The notes: a model not told the origin generated them from the letters alone. 64,000 nucleotides of DNA from Scandinavium ludwigii_A (GCA_050516505.1 CP191518.1:124001-188000), one strand, 5' to 3'; shown: positions 1 through 10,581, numbered from the stretch's first letter. Program-made: numbers and translations.

Positions 1-1100
1 AAGTTGATGTAATCATTAAAGCTGTGCCAGGTCTGGCCGGGGCCGGGTCTCCAGTCGGTCCAGTGCGCACCGAGGGTTTTCTTGAGCGCATCGCCCTGCA
101 AATAGAGGGCGCCAAACTGGTATGCCTGCATATCGGCCAGCGTGGCATAACCGGTGTGGTTCATCACCACGTCAAACAGAATGCGGATGCCGCGCTTGTG
201 CGCTTCATCTACCAGATGACGCAGGTCATCCTCGTTGCCCATGTTGGCGTCGAGTTTTGTCCAGTCCTGCGGGTAATAGCCATGGTAGGCGTAGTGCGGG
301 AAATCCCCTTTGGTGCCACCCCCAACCCAGCCGTGAATTTGCTCCAGCGGCGAGCTTATCCACAGTGCATTGACCCCGAGTTGCTGCAGATAATCGAGTT
401 TGCTGGCGAGTCCTTGCAAATCACCGCCGTGAAATGTGCCGATCTCCTGCAAACCATCGCTGTGCCGGCGGTAACTGTGGTCGTTATCCGGGTTGCCGTT
501 CACATAGCGGTCGGTCAATACGAAATAGACCGTGGCGTTATGCCAATCGAACGCGGCGGGCTGCTGCGTTTGGGCGTTTTCAAGCAATAGCAGTCCGTTG
601 CTGCCATCGGCAGGCTGCATCGTGATTTTGCCTTCTTTTACCGAGGCCATTTTCCCACTGTAAAAATCGCGGACCGTGCTGCCGTCTGCAAAAACCTTGC
701 TGACATCGAGCGTGAGCGGATTACCGTCCCAGCGCGGGCACTGACGCACTTCCACATTGGCAGTTGCCGCAGCCTCGGTTTTGACGCTCAGCATCAGCGT
801 TGGCGTGCCTGAGCGGGTATCCACCGCCAGCGTATACTCGCCGTCCCGGAACAGTCGCCATTGCGGGGCATCCCCGTGGCAGGGCTCCAGGGACAGCATC
901 TCATTCAATTTTATCGCCGACGCGGGCTGCCAGCACTGTTGGTCAAGATGCAACGTCAATGGATGTGTACCCTTCGTCAACGTTTTCTGACTGACAAACG
1001 TCCCGCTGCCTTCAGGTTTGAACGCAGGAAAATCCGGGGCGGTCCAGCCTGCGAGGGCGGTACCGGGCAGCAGAAGCAGTACAACGGCGGCAAGTTTCAT
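1..1100 (-). CDS. malS: Periplasmic alpha-amylase MalS (5' part, runs off the window)
   Basis: MalS hydrolyses long maltodextrins in the periplasm and belongs to the maltose regulon. The reading frame starts at the ATG at 1100 and stays open for 366 codons to the window edge; the E. coli protein has about 676 residues, so the C-terminal part is missing only because the window ends. The N-terminus is a typical signal peptide (MKLAAVVLLLLPGTALA, residues 1-17). The GH13 conserved region I reads DVVMNHTGYA at residues 310-319. The last readable residues, DWRPGPGQTWHSFNDYIN, match MalS as I remember it. It is divergent from bax, as in E. coli. No frame break is seen. Confidence 0.93.
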   Translation of the reverse strand, partial: MKLAAVVLLLLPGTALAGWTAPDFPAFKPEGSGTFVSQKTLTKGTHPLTLHLDQQCWQPASAIKLNEMLSLEPCHGDAPQWRLFRDGEYTLAVDTRSGTPTLMLSVKTEAAATANVEVRQCPRWDGNPLTLDVSKVFADGSTVRDFYSGKMASVKEGKITMQPADGSNGLLLLENAQTQQPAAFDWHNATVYFVLTDRYVNGNPDNDHSYRRHSDGLQEIGTFHGGDLQGLASKLDYLQQLGVNALWISSPLEQIHGWVGGGTKGDFPHYAYHGYYPQDWTKLDANMGNEDDLRHLVDEAHKRGIRILFDVVMNHTGYATLADMQAYQFGALYLQGDALKKTLGAHWTDWRPGPGQTWHSFNDYIN

Positions 1101-1415
1101 TACGTTCACCTGAGGTCGGTTTTTGTGCATTTTGCCAGCCGTCACGGCGTTATCCCTCCTCCTAAATTGGCTTTCGAGGGGAGGACGTCGCAGGGTGAGT
1201 GATTTGCCTCAAATGAGAACAGGAATTTCTGCGATTAAGCGTTGAATTTCAGGCTTATGAACCGAAAGGATACCCTTTGTGCAGAACTTTGTTTCGGAAT
1301 TTGCTTATATCTTAGGGTGCGCCGCCGGGGTATTTTTGGTATCATTCGCGATTCATTTCGCAGTTATGTGGATAATTCAAAGTGTTGGAATGATTATTTC
1401 CGACCAGGAGACCTA
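1101..1415. promoter_or_regulatory. malS-bax divergent intergenic region with possible MalT boxes
   Basis: 315 bases without a gene. Two G-rich decamers resemble the MalT box (consensus GGGGAKGAGG): GGGGAGGACG on the plus strand at 1178-1187, and GGAGGAGGGA on the minus strand at 1153-1162. They face each other about 50-90 bases upstream of malS, where activator sites would be expected. An open frame running into bax from 1242 lacks a ribosome-binding site and is not taken as coding. MalT assignment is inference from the consensus. Confidence 0.4.
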
Positions 1416-2234
1416 ATGATATCGACTCCCATTCGACGATATGGGGCCGCGATACTCATGTTACTCACCGGACTATTTTCAGGTGGGGTGCTAGCAACAA
1501 CGCACACAGCAACAACGAGTCACAAAGCCCCGGTAATAAAGACAAGTAGTAGTAGCAAGGTAAGCAGTAAACAAGAGTATTCTCGCAATAGTGTAAAGAG
1601 TAGTTCACTTCCTGATTTGCGAAAATACCCTTCCGGAACACCTCGTAAAAAAGCGTTTCTCCGGACCGTAATGCCTTATATTACCAGTCAAAATGCAGCA
1701 ATCACCGCCGATCGTAACTGGCTTGTTTCCAAGCAGTACGATGGTCGCTGGTCGCCGACAGAGCGTTCGCGCCTGAAAGGTATCGCTAAACGCTACAAAA
1801 TCAGCTGGTCCGGGAATACGCGTAAAATTCCATGGAACTCGCTGCTTGAGCGTGTGGATATCATTCCTGGCAGCATGGTGGCGACCATGGCCGCAGCAGA
1901 AAGTGGTTGGGGTACGTCGAAGCTTGCACGTAACAACAACAATCTCTTTGGCATGAAGTGTGGTCGTGGCAAATGCGCTGGCAAGGTGAAAGGCTACTCT
2001 CACTTTGACTCGGTCAAAGAGTCTGTAGACGCCTATGTGGTGAACCTGAACACGCATCCGGCTTATAAGTCATTCCGTAAGTCCCGTGCGCAACTGCGCA
2101 AAACGGACCAGGAAGTGACAGCTAGCGCGATGATCCACAAGTTGAAAGGTTATTCGACCCGCGGGTCGAGCTACAATAACTTCTTGTTCAGTATGTACCA
2201 GGATAATCAGCGCCTGATCGCTGCGCATATGTAA
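1416..2234 (+). CDS. bax: Bax, glucosaminidase-domain protein
   Basis: Bax is a conserved enterobacterial protein of the flagellar-type N-acetylglucosaminidase family (GH73-like), presumably acting on peptidoglycan outside the cytoplasm. The ATG at 1416 is chosen because CAGGAG lies about 5 bases upstream and gives 272 aa, against about 274 in E. coli; the frame is open further upstream to 1242 but without a ribosome-binding site. A hydrophobic signal-like segment lies at residues 10-28, then a Ser/Thr/Lys-rich linker, then the glucosaminidase core with MAAAESGWGTSKLARNNNN. E162 in that motif is the probable catalytic glutamate. A bidirectional terminator separates it from xylR. Confidence 0.92.
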   Translation: MISTPIRRYGAAILMLLTGLFSGGVLATTHTATTSHKAPVIKTSSSSKVSSKQEYSRNSVKSSSLPDLRKYPSGTPRKKAFLRTVMPYITSQNAAITADRNWLVSKQYDGRWSPTERSRLKGIAKRYKISWSGNTRKIPWNSLLERVDIIPGSMVATMAAAESGWGTSKLARNNNNLFGMKCGRGKCAGKVKGYSHFDSVKESVDAYVVNLNTHPAYKSFRKSRAQLRKTDQEVTASAMIHKLKGYSTRGSSYNNFLFSMYQDNQRLIAAHM

Positions 2235-2257
2235 TCACGCTCTGTCAGATACCGCTA

Positions 2258-2290
2258 AAAAACGCCTTCCATCGGAAGGCGTTTTTGTTT
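2258..2290. terminator. Bidirectional terminator between bax and xylR
   Basis: A stem of CGCCTTCC and GGAAGGCG with a 3-base loop, flanked by an A-run on the left and a T-run on the right. It can therefore terminate transcripts from both sides. It sits in the convergent gap between bax and xylR. Confidence 0.88.
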
Positions 2291-2300
2291 TCTGCGTCAG

Positions 2301-3479
2301 CTACACCAGCGCTTCGCCAAAGCGTTCGCGATATTCTTTCGGCGTGGTGTCGTATTCCTTTTTAAACACCGAGTAGAAATATTGTAGCGACGGATAGCCG
2401 CACATCTGTGAGATCTCGTTGATGGATAAGGACGTCGATACCAGTAGGCTGCGCGCTTTTTCCAGCTTCTCGCTGTGAATGACCGCATGAATGGTTTCGC
2501 CCACTTCCTCCTTAAAGCGTTTCTCCAGATTGGAACGCGAAATACCGACCGCATCCAACACCTGCTCAACCTTAATGCCCTTACAGGCGTTATTGCGGAT
2601 GTAGTGCATCGCCTGAATCACCGCCGGATCGTCGAGAGAACGGTAATCCGTGGAGCGCCGCTCAATCACGCGCACCGGTGGTACCAGCAGGCGTTGCAGC
2701 GGCAACTCTTCGTTATCGAGCAAACGGTGCAGCAGTTTGGCAGCCTGATAGCCCATCTGGCGCGTGCCCTGCGCCACGGATGAGAGTGCCACGCGTGACA
2801 GATAACGTGTCAGCTCTTCGTTATCGATACCAATCACACACAGTTTCTCAGGCACCGGGATATGCAGGTGTTCGCAGGCCTGTAAGATGTGGCGCGCACG
2901 GGCGTCAGTTACGGCGATAATCCCGGTTTGCGGCGGCAGCGTTTGCAGCCAGTCGGCCAGCCGATTTTGCGCGTGCTGCCAGTTATCCGGCGCGGTTTCC
3001 TGGCCCTGGTACACCACGCCGCGGTATTTCTCTTTCGCCACAATCTGGCAAAACGCATGCTCGCGCTCAACTGCCCAGCGCTTGCCGCTGGAGGAGGGCA
3101 GGCCGTAAAAGGCAAAGCGATGAACGCCTTTTTCTTTCAAATGTAAAAACGCGCTTTCTACCAGGGCATGATTATCGGTCGCGATGTAGTGAACCGGAGG
3201 ATAGTGCGCCGGGCTATGGTATGAGCCGCCGACGCCGACGATAGGCACATCAACATCGCCGAGCAGTGCTTCGATTATCGGATCGTCAAAGTCGGCAATG
3301 ACGCCGTCACCGAGACATTCCTTTATGTTTTCAATACGGGCGCGAAAATCCTCTTCGATAAAAATATCCCATTCCGACTGGGACGCCTGCAAGTACTCGC
3401 CCACGCCTTCCACAACCTGACGGTCATAGGCTTTGTTGGCGTTGAATAACAGCGTGACCCGGTGGCGCTTTTCAAACAT
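2301..3479 (-). CDS. xylR: XylR, xylose operon activator (AraC family)
   Basis: XylR binds D-xylose and activates the xylA and xylF promoters. The start at 3479 gives MFEKRHRVTLLFNANKAYDR and 392 aa, the E. coli length; AGGAAAG lies upstream. The frame is open 17 codons further, but those codons do not match known XylR. The N-terminal ~270 residues are a LacI/periplasmic-binding-protein-like ligand domain and the last ~100 residues are an AraC-type double helix-turn-helix ending in EYRERFGEALV. It follows xylH on the same strand after a 71-base gap with a small hairpin, as in E. coli, so it may be partly co-transcribed with xylFGH. Confidence 0.96.
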   Translation of the reverse strand: MFEKRHRVTLLFNANKAYDRQVVEGVGEYLQASQSEWDIFIEEDFRARIENIKECLGDGVIADFDDPIIEALLGDVDVPIVGVGGSYHSPAHYPPVHYIATDNHALVESAFLHLKEKGVHRFAFYGLPSSSGKRWAVEREHAFCQIVAKEKYRGVVYQGQETAPDNWQHAQNRLADWLQTLPPQTGIIAVTDARARHILQACEHLHIPVPEKLCVIGIDNEELTRYLSRVALSSVAQGTRQMGYQAAKLLHRLLDNEELPLQRLLVPPVRVIERRSTDYRSLDDPAVIQAMHYIRNNACKGIKVEQVLDAVGISRSNLEKRFKEEVGETIHAVIHSEKLEKARSLLVSTSLSINEISQMCGYPSLQYFYSVFKKEYDTTPKEYRERFGEALV

Positions 3480-3503
3480 GTTTTGCTTTCCTGAAGAGAC
3501 AAG

Positions 3504-3531
3504 GATGGCGAGACCCGAAAGTGTCGCCATC
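3504..3531 (-). other. Hairpin between xylH and xylR
   Basis: GATGGCGA and TCGCCATC form an 8-bp stem with a 12-base loop in the gap between the xylH stop and the xylR start. No T-run follows, so it is more likely an mRNA stability or attenuation element than a strong terminator. Confidence 0.4.
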
Positions 3532-3550
3532 GTGGCGGAAGTTGCCGCGA

Positions 3551-4732
3551 TCAGGCCCGCCGCTTAGTGGCAGAATCCATCCACACCGCCAGCAGCAAAA
3601 TGGCGCCCTTAACGATATATTGCCAGAAAGTCGGCACGTCCATCATGCTCATTCCGTTATCCAGCGCCGACATGATAAACGCCCCCATAACCGCGCCTGC
3701 TACACTGCCCACGCCGCCTGCGAGGCTGGTGCCGCCAATCACACAGGCGGCGATGGCGTCGAGTTCGGCGATGTTCCCGGCGGATGGAGAACCGGCCCCC
3801 AAGCGCGAACTCAAGATAAGCCCAGCAATCGCTACCATCAGACCATTAATGGCGAATACCGCAAGTTTAGTGCGTTCCACGTTAATACCCGATAACCGGG
3901 CGGCTTCCAGATTACCGCCGATGGCATAAATGCGGCGACCAAACGCCGTGCGGGTCGCCATAAACATGCCTGCCAGCAACAGCAGAGTGAGAATCAGCAC
4001 TGGCGTCGGCACGCCGCGATAATCGTTCAGCATCCAGACCGCGCCGAGGGCAATCACCGCCGTAATAGCCTGACGCCCGACCACGCGCGTGGATGCCGGG
4101 TTGCTCAGCCCGAGCGCCTGGCGACGCATACGTCCGCGCCATTGCCAGGCGACGAAGACGAACAGGCCCAGCACACCAATGACAAAACCAATACTGTCGG
4201 GTAGATAGCTCTGACCGATTTGCGACATCGCCGGGCTAGTGGGCGACACCGTGGTGCCATTGGTGATGCCAATCAGGATGCCGCGAAACGCCAGCATCCC
4301 GGCCAGGGTAACAATAAACGACGGGACTTTCCGGTAGGCCACCCACCATCCGTTCCAGGCCCCTAACACCAGCCCCAGCGCCAGCGTGACCACTATCGTC
4401 AATGGCAGCGGCCAGCCGAGCCAGACGTCGAAAATGGCCGCCACACCACCAAGCAGACCCATCATCGAGCCGACCGACAAATCGATTTCTGCGGAGATAA
4501 TGACGAACACCATCCCGACCGCCAGAATGCCGGTGATAGCGGTTTGACGCAGCAGATTCGAGACGTTACGCGCACTGAGATACGATCCGTCGGTAGTCCA
4601 GGTGAAGAACAACATGATCGCCACGATCGCCGCGATCATCACAAACACCTGCAAATTGAGTTTTTTTAGCCCGGCGAAGGCGGCGGGCCTTTGCGCGTCG
4701 AGCTTCAGTTCAGACGGCGTGTTTTTCGACAT
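3551..4732 (-). CDS. xylH: XylH, xylose ABC transporter permease
   Basis: Inner-membrane permease of the high-affinity XylFGH D-xylose importer. The start at 4732 (MSKNTPSELKL) gives 393 aa as in E. coli; an ATG three codons upstream is less likely. The protein is almost entirely hydrophobic with about ten membrane segments, and carries the sugar-permease block around NLEAARLSGINVERTKL that contacts the ATPase. Its first 23 bases overlap the end of xylG, which implies translational coupling. It is the third gene of xylFGH. Confidence 0.96.
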   Translation of the reverse strand: MSKNTPSELKLDAQRPAAFAGLKKLNLQVFVMIAAIVAIMLFFTWTTDGSYLSARNVSNLLRQTAITGILAVGMVFVIISAEIDLSVGSMMGLLGGVAAIFDVWLGWPLPLTIVVTLALGLVLGAWNGWWVAYRKVPSFIVTLAGMLAFRGILIGITNGTTVSPTSPAMSQIGQSYLPDSIGFVIGVLGLFVFVAWQWRGRMRRQALGLSNPASTRVVGRQAITAVIALGAVWMLNDYRGVPTPVLILTLLLLAGMFMATRTAFGRRIYAIGGNLEAARLSGINVERTKLAVFAINGLMVAIAGLILSSRLGAGSPSAGNIAELDAIAACVIGGTSLAGGVGSVAGAVMGAFIMSALDNGMSMMDVPTFWQYIVKGAILLLAVWMDSATKRRA

Positions 4733-6251
4733 GACGCTCACTCCTCAGGGCCGCTTCCATTACTTTTTCCTGCGTCAGTTGATGGTTGACCAGGTCCGCT
4801 TTCAGTTTGCCTTCGTGCATCACCAGCACGCGGTCGCTCAGGCCAAGCACTTCCGGCAGCTCGGAAGAGATGACAATGACCGCGATACCCTGCTGCACCA
4901 ACTGATTAATCAGTTTGTAGATTTCGTATTTCGCGCCAATATCAATGCCGCGCGTGGGTTCATCGAGGATCAGAATGCGAGGGTTGAGCAGTAAGCAGCG
5001 GGCCAGAATCGCCTTTTGCTGATTGCCGCCGCTGAGCCTGCCAATGGCCAATTCGGGCGATGAGGTTTTCACTTTCAGCCGGGCGATCGATTGCAGGATG
5101 CAGTTCTGCTCTGCGGCGTCGTCCAGCGCGCTGAGCGGCCCGGAGAACTGGTCCAGTGCCGCCAGGGTAATATTTTTCCCGACCGCCATCACTGGCACTA
5201 TGCCGTCTTTCTTGCGGTCTTCCGGAACCATCGCGATACCGTGGGCGATTGCCTGTTGGCAGTTCTCAATGTTCACCGCTTTACCGTCGATAAACACGCT
5301 ACCTTCCCAGCGTCCGCGCCAGACGCCAAACAGGCACTGGACGGCTTCGGTGCGCCCGGCTCCGACCAGCCCTGCAATGCCGAGAATTTCCCCGCGTCGC
5401 AGAGAAAAGGAGATGTCATTCACTCGCTTGATGTGGCGATTGACCGGGTGCCAGGCGGTGAGGTGTTCTACCCGCAGGATTTCCTCACCGGGCGTGTGCG
5501 GCTCGTTGGGATACAGCGCCGTCAGCTCGCGGCCCACCATCATGGTGATGATGTCGTCTTCGCTCATGCCGTTTGCGTCGCGGGTGCCAATGTGCTGCCC
5601 GTCGCGGATCACGCAAATGGTGTCGGAAATGGCCTTCACCTCGTTCAGCTTGTGCGAAATATAGATACAGGCAATGCCGTGATTTTGCAGGTCGCGAATA
5701 ATGTTCAGCAGAATTGCCGTTTCCTGTTCAGTCAGCGAGGCAGTAGGTTCATCCAGAATCAGCAGGCGCACCTGCTTGTTCAGCGCTTTGGCGATCTCCA
5801 CCAGTTGCTGTTGCCCGAGGCCTAACTCCCCGACGCGGGTGTCGGGCGAAATGGCGAGGCTCACCTGCGCGAGCAGTTTCTCGCAGCGCAGCGTCATCTG
5901 GTCGTAATCGAGAATGCCGTGGCGGGTGATTTCCGCGCCCAAGAAGATGTTTTCCAGCACGGTCAGATGCTTAACCAGCGCCAGCTCCTGGTGAATAATG
6001 GCGATGCCCCGGCGTTCGGTATCGCGAATGTGCGCGGCGTGCACCGGTTCTCCGGCAAAGACGATTTCACCGTCGTAGGTGCCGTGAGGGTATATCCCGC
6101 ACAGCACTTTCATCAGCGTCGATTTACCTGAGCCATTCTCACCGCACAGAGAAACCACTTCCCCGGCGTTCAACCGCAGGCTGACATTATCAACAGCCTT
6201 AACTGACCCGAAGGCTTTGGTAATACTCTTCATTTCAAGTAAATAAGGCAT
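4710..6251 (-). CDS. xylG: XylG, xylose ABC transporter ATP-binding protein
   Basis: ATPase of the XylFGH importer with two fused nucleotide-binding domains, 513 aa as in the family. The N-terminal domain has Walker A GENGSGKST near residue 37, LGLGQQQL as its signature region, and Walker B LLILDEPTASL. The C-terminal domain has an altered P-loop (GLVGAGRTE), signature LSGGNQQK and ILILDEPTRGID; this asymmetry is usual in sugar ABC ATPases. It lies 62 bases downstream of xylF across a strong hairpin and overlaps xylH. Confidence 0.96.
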   Translation of the reverse strand: MPYLLEMKSITKAFGSVKAVDNVSLRLNAGEVVSLCGENGSGKSTLMKVLCGIYPHGTYDGEIVFAGEPVHAAHIRDTERRGIAIIHQELALVKHLTVLENIFLGAEITRHGILDYDQMTLRCEKLLAQVSLAISPDTRVGELGLGQQQLVEIAKALNKQVRLLILDEPTASLTEQETAILLNIIRDLQNHGIACIYISHKLNEVKAISDTICVIRDGQHIGTRDANGMSEDDIITMMVGRELTALYPNEPHTPGEEILRVEHLTAWHPVNRHIKRVNDISFSLRRGEILGIAGLVGAGRTEAVQCLFGVWRGRWEGSVFIDGKAVNIENCQQAIAHGIAMVPEDRKKDGIVPVMAVGKNITLAALDQFSGPLSALDDAAEQNCILQSIARLKVKTSSPELAIGRLSGGNQQKAILARCLLLNPRILILDEPTRGIDIGAKYEIYKLINQLVQQGIAVIVISSELPEVLGLSDRVLVMHEGKLKADLVNHQLTQEKVMEAALRSERHVEKHAV

Positions 6252-6287
6252 GGCGACTCCCCGTAGCGTTCCACGTAAATTGAAAAT

Positions 6288-6305
6288 GCCCCTTGTGAAA
6301 GGGGC
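6288..6305 (-). other. Hairpin between xylF and xylG
   Basis: A GC-rich 7-bp stem (GCCCCTT with AAGGGGC, 4-base loop) in the xylF-xylG gap, followed on the minus strand by ATTTTC. Such structures after a binding-protein gene usually protect the upstream mRNA or partially terminate, so that more binding protein than transporter is made. The role here is inferred. Confidence 0.55.
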
Positions 6306-6313
6306 GCGCGGAA

Positions 6314-7306
6314 TTACAGTTCGCTCTTCTTGTGGAAGCCGTCTTTAATCACGGTCTGGTCGATATTGGCCTTATTGACTTCAATCGGCGTGAGCAGACG
6401 CGCCGGCACGTCTTTTAGCCCGTTATTGAGCGTGGTGTCAGATTTCGGCTGCTGGCCGTTGCCGAGCTCAACCGCAATTTCAGCGGCGGTGTTGGCAAGC
6501 TGGGTGATAGGTTTATAAACCGTCATCGTCTGAGTGCCCGCAATAATGCGTTTCACTCCTGCAAGGTCAGCATCCTGACCGGAAATAGCGACTTTGCCCG
6601 CCAGCCCCTGTGCGCTCAACGCCTGAATCGCGCCCCCGGCAGTAGCGTCATTCGAGGCCACCACGGCGTCAATTTTGTTATTGTTGGCGGTCAGCGCGTT
6701 TTCCATAATTTTCAGCGCATTTTCAGGCAGCCAGCCGTCGGCCCATTGATCGCCCACTACGTTAATTTTGCCGTCGTCGATGAACGGTTTTAAGACTTTC
6801 ATCTGCCCGGCGCGGAACAGTTTCGCGTTGTTATCCACGGGCGAACCGCCCATCAGGAAGTAGTTTCCAGTCGGCACTTTTTCGACCAGGCTTTGGGCCT
6901 GCATTTCACCGACTTTTTCATTATCAAAGGAAATATAGAAATCAATATCGGCATTATTAATCATGCGGTCATAAGCCAGCACTTTAATGCCTTCTTGTTT
7001 TGCTTCTTTAATAACGTTACTTAATACTTGCCCGTTATAAGGAATAATAACAAGCACATCCACACCGCGGTTGATCATATTTTCAATCTGCGACATTTGT
7101 GTTTCTTCATTGCCGTTTGCGGATTGTACAAATACTTTTGCGCCTAATGATTCGGCTTTGTGCACAAATATATCGCGATCTTTTTGCCAGCGTTCCAGAC
7201 GCAGATCGTCGATAGCCATTCCGATTTTTACTTCTTTGGCGATGCCAGCGAAACTGGTCAACAACAGTGAGGCACAAAGGGTAAGGCAAAGGTTCTTTAT
7301 CTTCAT
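6314..7306 (-). CDS. xylF: XylF, periplasmic xylose-binding protein
   Basis: High-affinity D-xylose receptor of XylFGH. The start at 7306 (MKIKNLCLTLCASLLL) gives 330 aa, the E. coli length. An adjacent ATG at 7309 is possible, and the frame is open further without support. The signal peptide covers about residues 1-23, ending before KEVKIGMAIDDLRLERW. The rest is a periplasmic-binding-protein type 1 sugar receptor with motifs such as VASNDATAGGA and ISGQDAD. First gene of xylFGH; its promoter lies in the shared region with xylA. Confidence 0.97.
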   Translation of the reverse strand: MKIKNLCLTLCASLLLTSFAGIAKEVKIGMAIDDLRLERWQKDRDIFVHKAESLGAKVFVQSANGNEETQMSQIENMINRGVDVLVIIPYNGQVLSNVIKEAKQEGIKVLAYDRMINNADIDFYISFDNEKVGEMQAQSLVEKVPTGNYFLMGGSPVDNNAKLFRAGQMKVLKPFIDDGKINVVGDQWADGWLPENALKIMENALTANNNKIDAVVASNDATAGGAIQALSAQGLAGKVAISGQDADLAGVKRIIAGTQTMTVYKPITQLANTAAEIAVELGNGQQPKSDTTLNNGLKDVPARLLTPIEVNKANIDQTVIKDGFHKKSEL

Positions 7307-7421
7307 CATCGTAGGGCCTTTTGTAGGTTTTGAAGGTGCTGAGATTGGCGATAAAAGAATCAAACACGACGGATACGCTGCAAATTTTTAGCACGGGTGG
7401 GATTAATGGCAATTACAGATT

Positions 7422-7454
7422 TTTATCTTCTGGTTACGATATTTGGTTTATTTC
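7422..7454 (-). promoter_or_regulatory. Putative XylR operator for xylFGH
   Basis: Read on the minus strand, this segment starts GAAATAAACCAAATATCG and continues with AACCAGAAGA. It closely resembles the E. coli XylR site I_F, which starts GAAATAAACC. It lies about 115-150 bases upstream of the xylF start. Assigned from memory of the E. coli site, not by experiment. Confidence 0.55.
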
Positions 7455-7553
7455 CTAATTTATGACCGCGATCTGATTTTAAATAGTTTCAGCTATTTGT
7501 TGCATTGTTGTTCTGAAGCTGGGCCGAAAAATGCTGCTGAAGCCTAATTATTT

Positions 7554-7569
7554 TGCGAGCCAGCGCACG
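7554..7569. promoter_or_regulatory. Putative CRP site in the xyl control region
   Basis: TGCGA-GCCAGC-GCACG fits the CRP pattern TGTGA-N6-TCACA in 7 of 10 positions. It lies between the two XylR sites, as the CRP site does in E. coli, consistent with catabolite control of xylose use. Confidence 0.55.
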
Positions 7570-7595
7570 TTTGTGGATTCTCTTAATCGCAGTGT

Positions 7596-7624
7596 GAAAT
7601 AACGTAATTGAGCAACCGCGAAAC
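7596..7624 (+). promoter_or_regulatory. Putative XylR operator for xylAB
   Basis: Begins GAAATAACGTAATTGAGCAA and ends GCGAAAC. It is nearly the E. coli XylR site I_A (GAAATAACATAATTGAGC...), with two GAAA-type half sites in direct orientation. It lies about 55-85 bases upstream of the xylA start. Confidence 0.6.
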
Positions 7625-7679
7625 AGGTAACAGTATTACGCCACAACCTGGTATTCGCCGCGTCAAATGGAGTTCAATT

Positions 7680-9002
<1,323 letters not shown>

Positions 9003-9012
9003 TCCTTGTTCG

Positions 9013-9034
9013 CCTGGCATGTTGCTATGCCAGG
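9013..9034 (+). other. Hairpin between xylA and xylB
   Basis: CCTGGCAT and ATGCCAGG form a perfect 8-bp stem with a 6-base loop just after the xylA stop. There is no T-run, so it is probably an mRNA stabiliser or partial attenuator setting the xylA to xylB ratio. Confidence 0.5.
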
Positions 9035-9091
9035 GCCTGAAGCTCGGCAATCGTCGCGTTGCCGGGCATTTTTAATGGAGGAATCGTCACT

Positions 9092-10546
9092 ATGTATATC
9101 GGCATCGATCTCGGCACGTCCGGGGTCAAAGTGATTCTGCTCAACGAACAAGGCGACGTGCTGGCTTCGCACACTGAGAAGCTGACCGTTTCGCGGCCAC
9201 ATCCGCTGTGGTCCGAGCAGGATCCTGAGAGCTGGTGGCGGGCGACGGATAGCGCGATGAAGGCGTTAGGTGCTCAGCATTCACTGGCAGAAGTGAAGGC
9301 GTTGGGCATCGCCGGGCAAATGCACGGGGCTACGCTGCTTGATAAGCAGCAGCGAGTTCTGCGTCCGGCGATTTTATGGAATGACGGGCGCTGTGGTGAA
9401 GAGTGTGCCTTGCTGGAGCGTGCGGTGCCGCGTTCTCGGGAAATTACGGGCAACCTGATGATGCCCGGTTTCACCGCGCCGAAGCTGCTGTGGGTTAAAC
9501 GGCATGAGCCTGAGGTGTTTAGCCAAGTTGATAAAGTGCTGTTGCCAAAAGATTTTCTGCGTTTGCGTATGACCGGCGAGTTCGCCAGTGATATGTCGGA
9601 CGCGGCGGGTACGCTGTGGATGGACGTGGCGCAGCGCGACTGGAGCGACGACATGCTTCAGGCCTGCGAATTAAGCCGCGATAACATGCCTGCGCTGTTT
9701 GAAGGCAGTGAGATTACTGGCACGCTGTTGCCTTCGGTAGCGCAGGCATGGAACATGCCCGCAGTACCCGTGGTGGCCGGTGGCGGTGATAACGCGGCGG
9801 GCGCGGTAGGTGTGGGCATGGCCGATGCCGGTCAGGCGATGCTGTCGCTTGGCACTTCAGGCGTTTATTTTGCCGTCAGTAACGGCTTCCTCAGTAAACC
9901 GGAAAGCGCGGTACACAGTTTCTGCCATGCGCTGCCGGGCCGTTGGCATCTGATGTCGGTCATGCTGAGCGCCGCATCCTGTCTCGATTGGGCAGCAAAA
10001 CTGACCGGCCTGGGCGACGTTCCGGCTCTGCTGGCGGCGGCACAAACGGCGGATAAAAACGCCGATCCGGTATGGTTCCTGCCGTACCTGTCCGGGGAGC
10101 GGACTCCGCACAATAACCCGAATGCCAAAGGCGTCTTTTTCGGTCTGACGCACCAGCATGGCCCCGCCGAGCTGGCGCTGGCGGTGCTGGAAGGCGTGGG
10201 CTTTGCGCTGGCTGATGGAATGGACGTGGTGCATGACTGCGGCATCACTCCGAAAAGCGTGACGCTGATTGGCGGTGGCGCGCGCAGCCCATACTGGCGA
10301 CAAATGCTGGCGGATATCAGCGGCATTGCGCTTGAGTATCGTACCGGCGGCGACGTCGGCCCGGCGTTGGGTGCGGCCCGTCTGGCGCAGCTGGCGATGC
10401 ACCCTGGTATTCCGGTGACGGAGCTTTTGCCACAACTGGCACTTGAACAAACGCACCAGCCGGACGCCGCCAAAAATGCCGCGTATGCCCCACGTCGCGA
10501 CGTTTTCCGTCGCCTGTATCAGCAGCTAAAACCGCTAATGTCCTGA
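9092..10546 (+). CDS. xylB: XylB, xylulokinase
   Basis: Phosphorylates D-xylulose to D-xylulose 5-phosphate, which feeds the pentose phosphate pathway. The start at 9092 (MYIGIDLGTSGVKV) gives 484 aa, the E. coli length, with TGGAGG upstream. It is a FGGY kinase: N-terminal phosphate loop IGIDLGTSG, central VVAGGGDNAAGAVG holding the catalytic Asp, and C-terminal GGGARSPYWRQM adenosine motif. Second gene of xylAB, 89 bases after xylA. No terminator is evident after it. Confidence 0.97.
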   Translation: MYIGIDLGTSGVKVILLNEQGDVLASHTEKLTVSRPHPLWSEQDPESWWRATDSAMKALGAQHSLAEVKALGIAGQMHGATLLDKQQRVLRPAILWNDGRCGEECALLERAVPRSREITGNLMMPGFTAPKLLWVKRHEPEVFSQVDKVLLPKDFLRLRMTGEFASDMSDAAGTLWMDVAQRDWSDDMLQACELSRDNMPALFEGSEITGTLLPSVAQAWNMPAVPVVAGGGDNAAGAVGVGMADAGQAMLSLGTSGVYFAVSNGFLSKPESAVHSFCHALPGRWHLMSVMLSAASCLDWAAKLTGLGDVPALLAAAQTADKNADPVWFLPYLSGERTPHNNPNAKGVFFGLTHQHGPAELALAVLEGVGFALADGMDVVHDCGITPKSVTLIGGGARSPYWRQMLADISGIALEYRTGGDVGPALGAARLAQLAMHPGIPVTELLPQLALEQTHQPDAAKNAAYAPRRDVFRRLYQQLKPLMS

Positions 10547-10581
10547 ATACGCGGTCAGCTGTCCTTTTTTGACCTTAGCAA

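Larger units (their letters stand above)
7307..7679. promoter_or_regulatory. xylF-xylA divergent control region
   Basis: 373 bases without a gene, holding control sites for both xylose transcripts. The layout matches the E. coli xyl control region as I recall it: a XylR site facing each gene with a CRP site between them. The individual sites are listed separately. The xylA core promoter should lie between the XylR site and the ATG, but no clear -10 or -35 hexamers stand out, as expected for an activator-dependent promoter. Confidence 0.8.

Noticed and set aside
1242..1415. 58-codon N-terminal extension of bax
   Set aside because: No ribosome-binding site at the upstream ATG, no match to Bax, and it would place the signal peptide internally.
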